64,000 nt of DNA from Kitasatospora sp. NBC_00240 (lineage in GTDB: Bacteria; Actinomycetota; Actinomycetes; Streptomycetales; Streptomycetaceae), in the NCBI RefSeq assembly GCF_026342405.1, contig NZ_JAPEMU010000001.1, forward strand, positions 8,494,001 to 8,558,000. The letters are read 5' to 3'. Below are positions 35,122-43,557 of this stretch, in pieces. The first letter of the stretch is position 1; each line of letters starts with the position of its first letter. Both the position numbers and the translations under genes were made by a program. Under the pieces are notes generated by a model, which was given only the letters and a program-made list of their open reading frames with translations, was not told the origin of the DNA and did not search any database.

Positions 35122-35163
35122 GCCCGCCGGCCCCTTGAGCCCGCCGGCTGTTGAGCCCGCCGG
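35119..35163. repeat. Three copies of TGAGCCCGCCGG between convergent regulators
   Basis: Copies lie at 35119-35130, 35136-35147 and 35152-35163, starting with the stop codon of the 34096 gene. They fill the whole 48-base space between the two LacI genes. Copying of the 3' end during slippage is likely. Confidence 0.75.
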
Positions 35164-35169
35164 GCGGCC

Positions 35170-36219
35170 TCAGGCCGCGGGCGGCGCGGTGCTGCCCCGC
35201 GGGGTCAGCCGCGGTGCGAGGTCCTCGTAGCCCTCCGCCCGGCGGTCGGTGACCAGGGCCAGCAGCGTACGGGCCGCGTGGGCGCCGTAGGCGTGGATGT
35301 CACGGGACAGGGCGGTCAGCGGCGGCCGCACCACCTGGGCGAGCGGGGAGTCGTCCCAGGCCACGATCGAGAGGTCGCGCGGCACCTGAAGGCCCATCTC
35401 CTGGGCCACGGACAGCCCGGCGACCGCCATGATGTCGTTGTCGTACAGGACGGCGGTCGGACGCTCGGCCGAGAGCAGCAGCCGCCTGGTCGCCCGCGCG
35501 CCCTCCTCGCCGGTGTAGTCGGTGTGCACGACGGGCTGCGCCCGCAGGCCCAGGTCGGCGCAGGCCTCGGCGAAGGCGCGGTCGCGCAGCGAGGTGTGCA
35601 CCAGGCCGGTCAGGCCCGCCACCCGGGCGACCCGCCGGTGGCCCAGCGCCGCCAGGTATTCCATCGTCTCGCGGACCGCCGCCGCGTCGTCCGACCACAC
35701 CGGGGTCAGGGCGCCGGCGCCCGAGGGGTGGCCGATGACCACGGTCGGCAGTCCCATCTCCTCCAGCGCGGGCACCCGGGCGTCGTCCTCGCGCAGGTCC
35801 ACCAGGATCGCGCCGTCGATGTGCCGCTCGCCCCACCAGCGCCGGTAGGCCTCCAGGCCCCGGTCGTGGTCCGGCACCACCTGCAGCGCCAGCGAGTAGG
35901 AGGCGTCCGAGAGCACCTTCTCGATCCCGCCGATGAGTTCCATGAAGAAGGGCTCGGTCCCCAGCATCCGGGCCGGCCGACACAGTGCCAGGCCGACCGC
36001 CGCCGCCTTGGCCCCGCTGAGCGCCCGAGCCGCGCTGTTGCGGACGAAGCCGAGCTCCTCGGCGGCGGCCACCACCTTGGCCCGGGTCGCCTCCGAGACG
36101 CCGGGCTGCCCGTTCAGGGCGTTGGAGACGGACACCTTCGACACCCCGACGATCTTGGCGATGTCGGCGATCGTGGGCCGCCGCGCGGCGGGACTCTTCT
36201 GCTGGGACACCTGATCCAC
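35170..36219 (-). CDS. LacI-family regulator, probable mannan-regulon repressor
   Basis: A 349-residue repressor. The helix-turn-helix is TIADIAKIVGVSKVSVSNAL with AEELGFVRNSAARALSGAKA. The sensor has AVLYDNDIMAVAGLSVAQEM and LSIVAWDDSPLAQVVRPPLT. I prefer GTG 36219, after GGAAGG, over ATG-like 36246, because a palindrome AACCGGTTAG at 36231-36240 then falls just before the start. That palindrome is shared with the GH5 and binding-protein/GH2 promoters. Autoregulation plus control of those genes is therefore inferred for this protein. Divergent from the GH5-CBM2 gene. Confidence 0.92.
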   Translation of the reverse strand: MDQVSQQKSPAARRPTIADIAKIVGVSKVSVSNALNGQPGVSEATRAKVVAAAEELGFVRNSAARALSGAKAAAVGLALCRPARMLGTEPFFMELIGGIEKVLSDASYSLALQVVPDHDRGLEAYRRWWGERHIDGAILVDLREDDARVPALEEMGLPTVVIGHPSGAGALTPVWSDDAAAVRETMEYLAALGHRRVARVAGLTGLVHTSLRDRAFAEACADLGLRAQPVVHTDYTGEEGARATRRLLLSAERPTAVLYDNDIMAVAGLSVAQEMGLQVPRDLSIVAWDDSPLAQVVRPPLTALSRDIHAYGAHAARTLLALVTDRRAEGYEDLAPRLTPRGSTAPPAA

Positions 36220-36230
36220 AAAACCTTCCG

Positions 36231-36240
36231 AACCGGTTAG
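36231..36240. promoter_or_regulatory. Operator-like AACCGGTTAG before the LacI gene
   Basis: AACCGGTT is an 8-bp palindrome and the half-site of the longer AACCGGTTAACC found at 36324. It lies 12 bases upstream of the GTG start at 36219, so it would allow self-repression. Confidence 0.5.
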
Positions 36241-36323
36241 GCACACGTTGCCCCCTCAAGCTACTACGCCGACCTGCGGCTTGTCCGGCCGCCCTGTTAC
36301 GACCGAGGTGCCGGCCAGAGAAG

Positions 36324-36335
36324 AACCGGTTAACC
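36324..36335 (+). promoter_or_regulatory. Operator AACCGGTTAACC upstream of the GH5-CBM2 promoter
   Basis: This 12-bp element contains both AACCGGTT and GGTTAACC palindromes. It is matched by AATCGGTTAACC twice before the 49894 gene. Six bases after it begins a -35 box, an arrangement repeated at 49546. Confidence 0.65.
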
Positions 36336-36340
36336 AAGCG

Positions 36341-36370
36341 TTGACAGAGCTAATGTGCCGCAAATACCGT
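36341..36370 (+). promoter_or_regulatory. Promoter TTGACA-18-TACCGT
   Basis: TTGACA (36341-36346) and TACCGT (36365-36370) are separated by 18 bases, a fair housekeeping-sigma promoter for actinomycetes. Operators lie on both sides (36324-36335 and 36379-36390). It reads toward the GH5-CBM2 gene. Confidence 0.55.
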
Positions 36371-36378
36371 TCTTCTCG

Positions 36379-36390
36379 TTAAGCGGTTAA
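36379..36390 (+). promoter_or_regulatory. Second operator-like TTAAGCGGTTAA just after the -10 box
   Basis: TTAAGCGGTTAA is one base from a perfect TTAACCGGTTAA-type palindrome. Its position at the likely transcription start fits a repressor site. Confidence 0.5.
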
Positions 36391-36862
36391 TTGCACCGAC
36401 GGTCAACCCCGGGGCACACCGGCCGGCCGAGGCCTCCTTGCCGCGCGACGACGGCCGGCCGATCCGCCCGCCGGCCCCGCACCCGCCCCGCACCGGGCTC
36501 CACCCGCCGGCCCCGCACCGCCGGCTCCGCACCGTTGGCTCCGTACCTCGACGACGAGACCCGTCCGTCGCTGCCCGCCGGCCCCCGCGGACCAGCACAG
36601 ACCGCCCGGCACAGCCCGGCACCGCCGGGCACAGCCCGGGCCCACCGACGCGGTGCGGACGGACGCCCCAACGACATCCGTCCGCACCGTGGCCCCACAC
36701 CCGGCCGCCGCCGCATCGCGGCGCCGGCCTGCCGCGCCCTCACGGCCAGGGGCCCGCACCACCCCTGACAGCGCGCCACGCCTCCCGCACGGGACGAGAA
36801 CCACGGCCGCCGGTCAAGGGTCACCCACCACCCACCCCCACTTCGGGACGAAAGGGACGCGC
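36391..36862. other. Long leader without a gene
   Basis: About 470 bases between the putative transcription start and the GTG of the GH5-CBM2 gene. It is rich in GCACCG and CCGGC repeats and has no recognisable coding sequence. A long 5' leader, or an unseen second promoter, is implied. Confidence 0.4.
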
Positions 36863-38530
36863 GTGCATCACAAGAACCAGCCCGCCACCAGCAGATACTG
36901 GCCCCTGGCGATCCTCCTCGCCGCCGTACTCGCCGTGAGCGGCCTCGCCGTCGGCAGGACGCCGGCCGTCGCCGCCGGCAGCGCCGGCGCCTTCGCCACC
37001 CGCTGCGGCATCCACTTCTGCCTCGACGGCAAGGAGTACTACTTCGCGGGCGCCAACACCTACGACATGTTCAACTACGGTCCCGGGTCCGGCACGACGG
37101 ATGCCGAGTACATGGACAAGGCCCGCATCGACGCCCACTTCGCCAACCTGGCGGCGGACAAGGTCGACGTCGTCCGGCTGTGGATGTTCAGCCACGACGA
37201 CTGGCACGGTTTCGAGAAGACCAAGGGCGTCTACAACGAGCGCGAGTTCGCCGAGTTCGACTACATCATCGCCTCGGCCAAGGTCCACGGCCTGAAGCTC
37301 GTGCCGGTCTTCGAGAACTACTGGGAGGCGTACGGCGGCATCGACAGCCGCCTCCAGTGGGAGGGCCTGTCCGGCGGCCAGCCCGGACGCGCGGCGTTCT
37401 TCGACAAGACCCGCTGCGCCGGCTGCTTCACGTCCTACCAGAACTATGTGGGCTATGCGCTGAACCGCACCAACACCTACACCGGCGTCAAGTACAAGGA
37501 CGACCCGACCATCTTCGCCTGGGACCTCATGAACGAGCCCCGCTACGAGAACCAGAGCGCCGCGGAGAACGTCGACGGCACCACCCTGCGGGCCTGGGTC
37601 GACGAGATGGGCGCGTTCGTCAAGGGCATCGACTCCAACCACCTGCTCGGCGCGGGGCTGGAGGGCCACGGCACCGGCTACGGCTTCGGCGGCGACGAGG
37701 GCAACCCCTTCGTCCATGTGCAGCAGTCCCCGTACCTCGACTACACCTCCGCCCACCCGTACCCGACCGAGGACTGGGCGCACCTCACGCTCGACCAGAC
37801 CAAGGCCCTGGTCCGCGCCTGGATCAGCGACTCCCACAACGTGGTCGGAAAGCCCTTCTTCATGGGCGAGTTCAACATCCACAACGTCGACCGCTCCGCC
37901 TGGTGGTCGGCCCTCTACGCCGACTTCGAGGCCGCCGGCGGCGACGGCAGCGCCTTCTGGTGGTACGAGGACCACAACGTCGACGGCAAGTTCGGCGTCC
38001 AGGCCGGCGCGCCCGAACTCTCGGTGTTCCGCGCCCACTCCGACCGGATGAGGGCCAAGAGCGGGGTGGTCGTCCCGACTGCCTCCCCGACCGCGACCGC
38101 CTCCCCGACCGCGTCCCCGACGGTCACCGCGTCCCCGACGGTCACCGCCTCCCCGACCGCGACCGCGACGGCCTCCCCGACGGCCACCGCAACCGCGACC
38201 GCCACCGGTGCCTGCGCCGTCCACTACGTGCTCTCGGACTGGGGCAGCACCTTCAACGGCGACGTCACCGTCAGGAACACCGGCGGCACCACCGTCGACG
38301 GCTGGCAACTGGTCTTCGCCTTCCCCGGCAACCAGAGCGTCACCCAGATGTGGAACGCCCGCCCCACCCAGAACGGGAAGCAGGTCACCGCTACCAACCC
38401 CTCCGGCTACAACACCACCATCGCCCCCGGAGCCACCGTCAACTTCGGCTTCAGCGCGACCTCCGTGGCAGGGACCAACGGCGCACCCCAGGCCTTCACC
38501 CTGAACGGCCGGACCTGCACCACCTACTGA
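36863..38530 (+). CDS. Secreted GH5 endo-mannanase with C-terminal CBM2
   Basis: A 555-residue modular enzyme. A Sec signal (ILLAAVLAVSGLAVG, cleavage near AVAA) is followed by a GH5 barrel with FAGANTYDMFNYG, VDVVRLWMFSHDDWHGF, acid/base Glu225 in DLMNEPRYEN and nucleophile Glu336 in FFMGEFNIHN. A Ser/Pro/Thr linker made of TASPT repeats (about residues 410-450) leads to a CBM2 of about 105 residues (CAVHYVLSDWGSTFNGDVTV, WNARPTQNGKQV, closing CTTY) that binds crystalline polysaccharide. The barrel looks like GH5_7 mannanase. Expression is probably repressed by a LacI protein through flanking AACCGGTT operators. Confidence 0.93.
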   Translation: MHHKNQPATSRYWPLAILLAAVLAVSGLAVGRTPAVAAGSAGAFATRCGIHFCLDGKEYYFAGANTYDMFNYGPGSGTTDAEYMDKARIDAHFANLAADKVDVVRLWMFSHDDWHGFEKTKGVYNEREFAEFDYIIASAKVHGLKLVPVFENYWEAYGGIDSRLQWEGLSGGQPGRAAFFDKTRCAGCFTSYQNYVGYALNRTNTYTGVKYKDDPTIFAWDLMNEPRYENQSAAENVDGTTLRAWVDEMGAFVKGIDSNHLLGAGLEGHGTGYGFGGDEGNPFVHVQQSPYLDYTSAHPYPTEDWAHLTLDQTKALVRAWISDSHNVVGKPFFMGEFNIHNVDRSAWWSALYADFEAAGGDGSAFWWYEDHNVDGKFGVQAGAPELSVFRAHSDRMRAKSGVVVPTASPTATASPTASPTVTASPTVTASPTATATASPTATATATATGACAVHYVLSDWGSTFNGDVTVRNTGGTTVDGWQLVFAFPGNQSVTQMWNARPTQNGKQVTATNPSGYNTTIAPGATVNFGFSATSVAGTNGAPQAFTLNGRTCTTY

Positions 38531-38545
38531 CCGGCGCGATCCCCG

Positions 38546-38577
38546 CGGTCCGCGGCGCCGCCGGGCGCCGCGGACCG
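38546..38577 (+). terminator. Strong hairpin terminator
   Basis: A perfect 14-bp stem, CGGTCCGCGGCGCC (38546-38559) with GGCGCCGCGGACCG (38564-38577), closes a 4-base loop. It starts 16 bases past the GH5-CBM2 stop. Confidence 0.85.
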
Positions 38578-38699
38578 TCGTGGGCCGTGCCTTCCTCACA
38601 GGGCATCACCGGGGAACGGGTGGGGTAGGAGTGGGCCCGGGTGCCCTGGGTAACCATGAGCGCCCAGGTATCCACCCCCGACACGACAGGCGGACGACC

Positions 38700-40217
38700 A
38701 TGACGATGACGGACCCGCACGACAGTCCCCCGGTGTCAGCCGGCACCGGCACCGGCTCCACGCCGAAGGACCGCCCGTTCCGGGTGGAGACCCACGGCCT
38801 CGACGTCATCGCCGAGAGCGAGCGCAAGGGCAGCCCGCGCACCCTGTTATGGCCCTGGTTCGGGGCGAACGTCTCGGTGTTCGGGCTGAGTTACGGAGCG
38901 TTCGCCCTGGGCTTCGGCATATCCTTCCGGCAGGCCCTGATCGCCTCCGTGATCGGCATCGTCTTCTCGTTCCTGCTCTGCGGCTTCGTCGCCGTCGCCG
39001 GCAAGCGCGGCTCGGCGCCGACGATGGTCCTCAGCCGCGCCGCCTACGGCGTGCGCGGCAACCGGCTGCCCTCGGCGATCTCCTGGATGCTCACCGTCGG
39101 CTGGGAGACCGCCCTCGTCGCGCTCGCCTCGCTCGCCACGGCCACCGTGTTCGACCGGCTCGGCTGGGGCGGTGGCACCGGCACCAAGGTCGTCGCCCTG
39201 GTCCTGGTCGGTGCGCTCACCGTCGTCGGCGGGGTGATGGGCTTCGACCTGATCATGCGCCTGCAGACCCTCATCACCGTGGCCACCGGCGTGCTGACGC
39301 TTGTCTACGTCGCCCTCGTCGCCGGCCACGTCCACCTCGAGGCGGTCACCGCGATCCCCGACGGCTCCACCCAGGAGTTCATCGGCGCGCTGGTGTTCAT
39401 GATGACCGGCTTCGGCCTCGGCTGGGTCAACGCGGCCGCCGACTACTCCCGTTACCTGCCGCGCTCCTCCTCCGGCACCGGCGTGATCGGCTGGACCACC
39501 TTCGGCGCCAGCGTCGCCCCCCTGGTGCTGACGGTCTTCGGCCTGCTGCTCGCCGGCTCCTCCAAACAGCTCTCCGAGGCGGTCGCCGCCGATCCGATCG
39601 GCGCCCTCACGACGATCCTGCCGACCTGGTTCCTGGTGCCGTTCGCCGTGGTCGCCGTCCTCGGTCTGGTCGGCGGCGCGGTCCTCGACATCTACTCCTC
39701 GGGCCTCGCCCTGCTCTCCGCGGGGCTGCGCATCCCGCGCCCGCTCGCCGCGCTCGTCGACGGCGTGCTGATGATCGCCGGATCCGTGTACATCGTGTTC
39801 ATCGCCGACGACTTCCTCGGCCCCTTCATGGGTTTCCTGACCACCCTCGGCGTGCCCGTGGCCGGCTGGTGCGGCATCGTCCTCGCCGATCTCCTCCTGC
39901 GCCGCCGCGACTACGACGAGGCCGACCTCTACCGGCCCCGCGGCCGCTACGGCGACGTCCCCGTCCTGCCGCTGCTGCTCACCCTCGCGACCACCGCCCT
40001 CGGCTGGGGACTGGTCACCAACGCCTCCGCCGACTGGCTGAGCTGGCAGGGCTATCTGCTCGGCCCCTTCGGCCTCGGCGGCAAGGACGGCTCCTGGGCC
40101 TACGCCAACCTCGGCGTCCTCGCCGCCCTGGCCCTCGGCTTCCTCGGCACGCTCGTCCTGGGCCGGCACCGCGTGCGCGGACAGGAGACGCCGGACGCGG
40201 AGGAAGTGCCCGCGTGA
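38700..40217 (+). CDS. NCS1-family nucleobase permease
   Basis: A 505-residue transporter with about 12 membrane segments. The NCS1 pattern is seen in LLWPWFGANVSVFGLSYGAF, SRAAYGVRGNRLPSAISWML, WVNAAADYSRYLPR and GGAVLDIYSSGLALLSAG. It belongs with CodB-like cytosine/purine/allantoin permeases. Codon 50 is TTA (38847-38849), rare in streptomycetes and decoded by the bldA tRNA, so translation may be tied to development. Its stop overlaps the start of an isochorismatase-fold hydrolase (GTGA), and the two probably import and process one nitrogen compound. It lies inside the mannan region without an evident link to it. Confidence 0.92.
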   Translation: MTMTDPHDSPPVSAGTGTGSTPKDRPFRVETHGLDVIAESERKGSPRTLLWPWFGANVSVFGLSYGAFALGFGISFRQALIASVIGIVFSFLLCGFVAVAGKRGSAPTMVLSRAAYGVRGNRLPSAISWMLTVGWETALVALASLATATVFDRLGWGGGTGTKVVALVLVGALTVVGGVMGFDLIMRLQTLITVATGVLTLVYVALVAGHVHLEAVTAIPDGSTQEFIGALVFMMTGFGLGWVNAAADYSRYLPRSSSGTGVIGWTTFGASVAPLVLTVFGLLLAGSSKQLSEAVAADPIGALTTILPTWFLVPFAVVAVLGLVGGAVLDIYSSGLALLSAGLRIPRPLAALVDGVLMIAGSVYIVFIADDFLGPFMGFLTTLGVPVAGWCGIVLADLLLRRRDYDEADLYRPRGRYGDVPVLPLLLTLATTALGWGLVTNASADWLSWQGYLLGPFGLGGKDGSWAYANLGVLAALALGFLGTLVLGRHRVRGQETPDAEEVPA

Positions 40218-40780
40218 CCGGCGCGCCCGCCCACCTGGCCGTCATCGACATGCAGCAGGTCTTCGCCGACCCGGCGAGCCCCTGGGCGGCCCCCCGCTAC
40301 GCCGAGGCGGCGGCGGGCGTACGGCGGCTGCTGCCGGCTTTCACCGACCGGATCACCTTCACCCGTTTCCTGGCCCCGGCCGAGCCCACCGGGGCCTGGC
40401 GGGCCTACTACGCCCGGTGGCCGTTCGCACTGCGCCCGCCGGACGCGCCCCTGTGGCGGCTGACGGACGAGTTCGCCGACGTGGCCCGGGACGTGCTGGA
40501 CGCGCCGACCTTCGGCAAGTGGGGGCCGCGGCTCGCCGAGCGGGTGGGCCCGGGGGACCGGTTGGTGCTCGCCGGGGTCAGCACCGACTGCTGTGTGTTG
40601 TCCACGGCGCTGGCCGCGGCCGACGCGGGCGTCGAGGTCCTGGTGGCCGCCGACGCCTGCGCCGGAGCGGACGACGCCTCGCACGCCAAGGCCCTGGAGC
40701 TGATGGACCTGTACCGGCCGCTGGTGCGGGTCACCGACGTGGCGGAGCTGCTGGCCGGAGCCGACCGGCCGCCCGCGTGA
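40214..40780 (+). CDS. Isochorismatase-fold cysteine hydrolase
   Basis: A 188-residue hydrolase. The family triad is visible: Asp in AVIDMQQVF, Lys in TFGKWGPRL and the nucleophilic Cys in GVSTDCCVLSTALAAADAG, which is the conserved cis-peptide segment. Such enzymes remove ammonia or open small amides (nicotinamide, ureidoacrylate, biuret) or hydrolyse vinyl ethers. Coupling to an NCS1 permease by overlapping GTGA makes a pyrimidine- or purine-breakdown amide the best guess. Start GTG 40214. Confidence 0.9.
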   Translation: MTGAPAHLAVIDMQQVFADPASPWAAPRYAEAAAGVRRLLPAFTDRITFTRFLAPAEPTGAWRAYYARWPFALRPPDAPLWRLTDEFADVARDVLDAPTFGKWGPRLAERVGPGDRLVLAGVSTDCCVLSTALAAADAGVEVLVAADACAGADDASHAKALELMDLYRPLVRVTDVAELLAGADRPPA

Positions 40781-41108
40781 GCGGCAGCCGCGGTCGGCGG
40801 AGGATGCCCGGCACGGTGTCAGCGGCGTGCGGACCGCAGCCAGCCCCGGCACCCGCCCGGCGATCTTTCCTCGAACCCGGCGGAGCCACCGGTCGGTGTG
40901 CTGGTCGACCATGATCGATCTGGGCGCCGACCCCGGTACCGATGTTCCCCGAGGCCGGTAAGCCCCGTGAGTTCAGCAATACTGAGGGTATTTCAGCGCG
41001 AACCCACGGGTCGGGGGATGTGCTTCAGGCTGGAGCGTCCGTGGGTTCAGATGAACCCCGAGACTGTCGTGCCAGGCGGCGGGCCTCGGACGCGACGTCA
41101 GCGTCGAG
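40781..41108. other. Gap with a long hairpin, no gene
   Basis: About 330 bases. The only structure is GAACCCACGG (41000-41009) pairing with CCGTGGGTTC (41039-41048) over 29 bases, which could be a terminator for the minus-strand DUF2283 gene. No coding sequence recognised. Confidence 0.4.
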
Positions 41109-41351
41109 CTACTCGACGGCATCCAGGCGTTCTGCTGACTTGAGGATGTACTCAGGCAGCTTGGAGCTGGCTGCCAGTACCTCGATACCGATGAGGTGCC
41201 CCTGCTCGTCGAAGTCGAGGTTGATCATGCCGTCGATGTCCACGGGGTCGCAAGGATATGTACGCGCCGACCTTGGTTGGACCTGCGGATCGGTGAGGTA
41301 TACGTACGCTGCGTTGACGGTCTTGTCGTAGGTGACTCTGATGTCTGCCAC
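41109..41351 (-). CDS. DUF2283 family protein
   Basis: An 80-residue protein with the full DUF2283 pattern: IRVTYDKTVNAAYVYLTD, then INLDFDEQGHLIGIEVLAAS. These small beta-rich proteins are widespread and often lie near toxin-antitoxin or mobile genes. Their function is unknown. It starts at 41351 after GGGGGCC and is a single gene, near but not overlapping the integrase trio on the same strand. Confidence 0.9.
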   Translation of the reverse strand: MADIRVTYDKTVNAAYVYLTDPQVQPRSARTYPCDPVDIDGMINLDFDEQGHLIGIEVLAASSKLPEYILKSAERLDAVE

Positions 41352-41463
41352 GGTGGCCCCCTTCTCCTGGATACGGTCGGTGTCGACACAGGCTGTGCCC
41401 GTACTCGCGCAGGCCGGAGTTCAGGTCGAGGCGGCGAGTTTCAAGGCGCTCGGAGCCGGTGCG

Positions 41464-41919
41464 TCATTCAGTCGGCGTTTTGCCGTAGTAGGCCCTGATT
41501 GTCTTGCCCAGCTTCCGCTGGATTGACCGGAGGGTCCGGATGGTCGCCTCGTCGCTCAGGCCCGTGGTGACGGACCAGTCGATCCCGGACCCCATGAGGT
41601 CGCTGGCGAAGACGATCTCGGTGGCCAGTAGGACGCGGGCCCAGTCGCCCCGGGTTAGCGGGACGTCGTCGGCGAGCGCGCTCCGAAGTCTTCGGCACTG
41701 GTCGAGTAGGTCGTGCTGGTCGGCGAACCCCATGCCCACGGCAAGGTGATCGCTGCAGTGGGCAGGCCCGCCCCATTCGAGGAGTGCCCGCCGGAGGAGC
41801 TTGATCTCGTCATCGGCGAGCAGTTCACTCCCCGCCGCTTCGCTTCCCGTCATCAACCAGGTCCTGTCCATCCCGTCGGGGCGCCGCAGGGCATCGGCTG
41901 CTGCGTCGATCGAAGTCAC
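41464..41919 (-). CDS. Conserved hypothetical protein
   Basis: A 151-residue soluble helical protein: SELLADDEIKLLRRALLEWG, GPAHCSDHLAVGMGFADQHD, RGDWARVLLATEIVFASDLM and EATIRTLRSIQRKLGKTIRA. No known domain is recognised, but the sequence has the look of a streptomycete family that accompanies small regulatory loci. It is on the same strand as the integrase trio and 42 bases downstream of it, so it may be part of the same unit. Function unknown. Confidence 0.7.
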   Translation of the reverse strand: MTSIDAAADALRRPDGMDRTWLMTGSEAAGSELLADDEIKLLRRALLEWGGPAHCSDHLAVGMGFADQHDLLDQCRRLRSALADDVPLTRGDWARVLLATEIVFASDLMGSGIDWSVTTGLSDEATIRTLRSIQRKLGKTIRAYYGKTPTE

Positions 41920-41961
41920 ACCGCCATGATCGCTTGATGCTGCGGTCCGGTCGAACGGGTT

Positions 41962-43557
41962 TCACGGTTGGGACTTCTCGGCGGCCTGTTCCAGAAGTGC
42001 CCGGGCGGAGTCCGCGTAACGCATGGCGGTCGTCTCGTGGAGCCCGAAGACCTCGGCGAGGTGGAGCGGGTCGGGACCCTGGACGAGTGCTTCTTCGAGC
42101 TGTCGGTCGACGCGCAGTCTCTCCAGGGTCGCGTCCTGTCCGCGCATGGCCGCGCTGATCCAGTGGTTGCTGGCACGGCTGATGCCCGTCGCGGTCTGCT
42201 GGTTGATCAGCAGGTGGAGGTTGGCCGTGTTGGGCCATCGCTGCCTGCGATAGTCGAGCCAGTCCCGCAACAGCGTGAGGGTGAGGTCGTCCAGTGGGCG
42301 GACGCGGCCGGCGATGACCAGGCGGCGGTTGCCGGGGTCGGCGTCGTCGAGCTTGAGGGTGGCGATCTGGGCCACGCGAGCGGCGTGGACGGCGGCGAGG
42401 GCGAGTATGAGCCGGGTGGCTGGGGTGGTGGCCGCGGCGACGGCGCGGTCGACCTGTTCGGCGGCGAGGGGCTGGAGGAGTCCGGATTCGTAGCGGCCGA
42501 CCTTGATGCGGCTGGTCGGATTGCGGAAGACCAGCCCGGATCGCTTGGCCCAGGCGAACAGCGACCGCAGGGCGACGAGCTGGTCATGGCGGTGGCGGCC
42601 GTGCAGTGTTTTGACGTGGGCGAGCACGTCGTCGCGGGTCACTTCCCGGAGATGGTCGTAGTGTTCGGACCAGTCCAGCAGCACGGGGCGAACCCGGTTG
42701 AGGTAGGTCCAGACGGTTCCCTCCCGGCGAGGGAGGCTCCGGGGGCTGCCGTCGCGCAGAGTGCGGGTCCACCGCTCGGCCTCCGCACGGATCCCGGATG
42801 CCAGGCCGTCCAGGCGATCGGCGAGCCAGCGTTCGAAGGACGGCTCACTGTCGTCCAGAAAGATCCCCATCTCCTGCAGGACCGTCACGACGTGCCCGAC
42901 CCCCAGGTCCAGTGCGCGGAGCGGTGCGAAGATCTCGCTGTGCCTGATGACGTCGCCGTCGGCATAGCCGGTGAGCACGAGGGCCAGGGCGCGGTTGACG
43001 GCGAAGCGTATGTTGCGTCCCCAGCCCCGGGCCTCGGCGAGTTGGTGGGCGAGGTGCTTCGCCCAGGCCAGCCAGGGGTTGGCGAGGTCGGCGTCGGCGG
43101 GGTCGAGGCGGGCGAAGTCCCGCGGGGTCTGCTCGAACAGAGTGAGTTGCTGCCAGCGTGGACGCGGCCGCCAGGCAGAAGGTGGCGTCGGCTTGCATGA
43201 TGCTTCCCGCGCTCTGGTGTGGTGGAGAGCGGTGAGCGCCGATCCTCGCCGGTAGTGCACTCCCATGAAGAAGAGCTGGTGGTGGCGGACACTTTGCAGC
43301 CAGGGGGTCATCACCTCGCGGCTGACGGTCGGCATGCCGGTGGCGGCCTTGGCGTTGGTCCGGGCCTGGCACCAGCACAGACGGCAGTGGTCCCATTTCA
43401 GTGCCAGGACGCGACGGCAGCCGGCGCAGGGAGCCGACTCGTGACTGCGTCCGAACATGTAACAGGCAGGGCAGAGACGTCCGCTGAAGTCGCCCCAGGC
43501 CAGACAGCCGTCACAGGAGTCCGTGGGCTTGCGGTAGCCCTGGGGATACCGGCTCAT
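41962..43557 (-). CDS. Zinc-finger tyrosine-recombinase-like protein
   Basis: A 531-residue protein. The N-terminus has four CxxC-type pairs (CDGCLAWGDFSGRLCPAC, CAGCRRVLALKWDHCRLC), two probable zinc ribbons. The C-terminal half has the shape of a phage-integrase catalytic domain: box I Arg in AVHAARVAQIATLKLDD, and a final FGLHETTAMRYADSARALL with the Tyr. The HxxR box seems altered to TLERLRVDRQLEEAL, lacking the His. It may be a recombinase with changed chemistry or a helper subunit. Its start overlaps the stop of the XRE gene (ATGA). Confidence 0.75.
   Translation of the reverse strand: MSRYPQGYRKPTDSCDGCLAWGDFSGRLCPACYMFGRSHESAPCAGCRRVLALKWDHCRLCWCQARTNAKAATGMPTVSREVMTPWLQSVRHHQLFFMGVHYRRGSALTALHHTRAREASCKPTPPSAWRPRPRWQQLTLFEQTPRDFARLDPADADLANPWLAWAKHLAHQLAEARGWGRNIRFAVNRALALVLTGYADGDVIRHSEIFAPLRALDLGVGHVVTVLQEMGIFLDDSEPSFERWLADRLDGLASGIRAEAERWTRTLRDGSPRSLPRREGTVWTYLNRVRPVLLDWSEHYDHLREVTRDDVLAHVKTLHGRHRHDQLVALRSLFAWAKRSGLVFRNPTSRIKVGRYESGLLQPLAAEQVDRAVAAATTPATRLILALAAVHAARVAQIATLKLDDADPGNRRLVIAGRVRPLDDLTLTLLRDWLDYRRQRWPNTANLHLLINQQTATGISRASNHWISAAMRGQDATLERLRVDRQLEEALVQGPDPLHLAEVFGLHETTAMRYADSARALLEQAAEKSQP

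Noticed and set aside
40731..40979. An 82-codon minus-strand frame over the end of the isochorismatase-fold gene
   Set aside because: Arg/Pro/Ala-rich antisense sequence with no recognisable domain.
41109..41919. DUF2283 and the 151-residue protein as a toxin-antitoxin pair
   Set aside because: They are separate genes 112 bases apart without toxin or antitoxin motifs; only proximity suggests a link.
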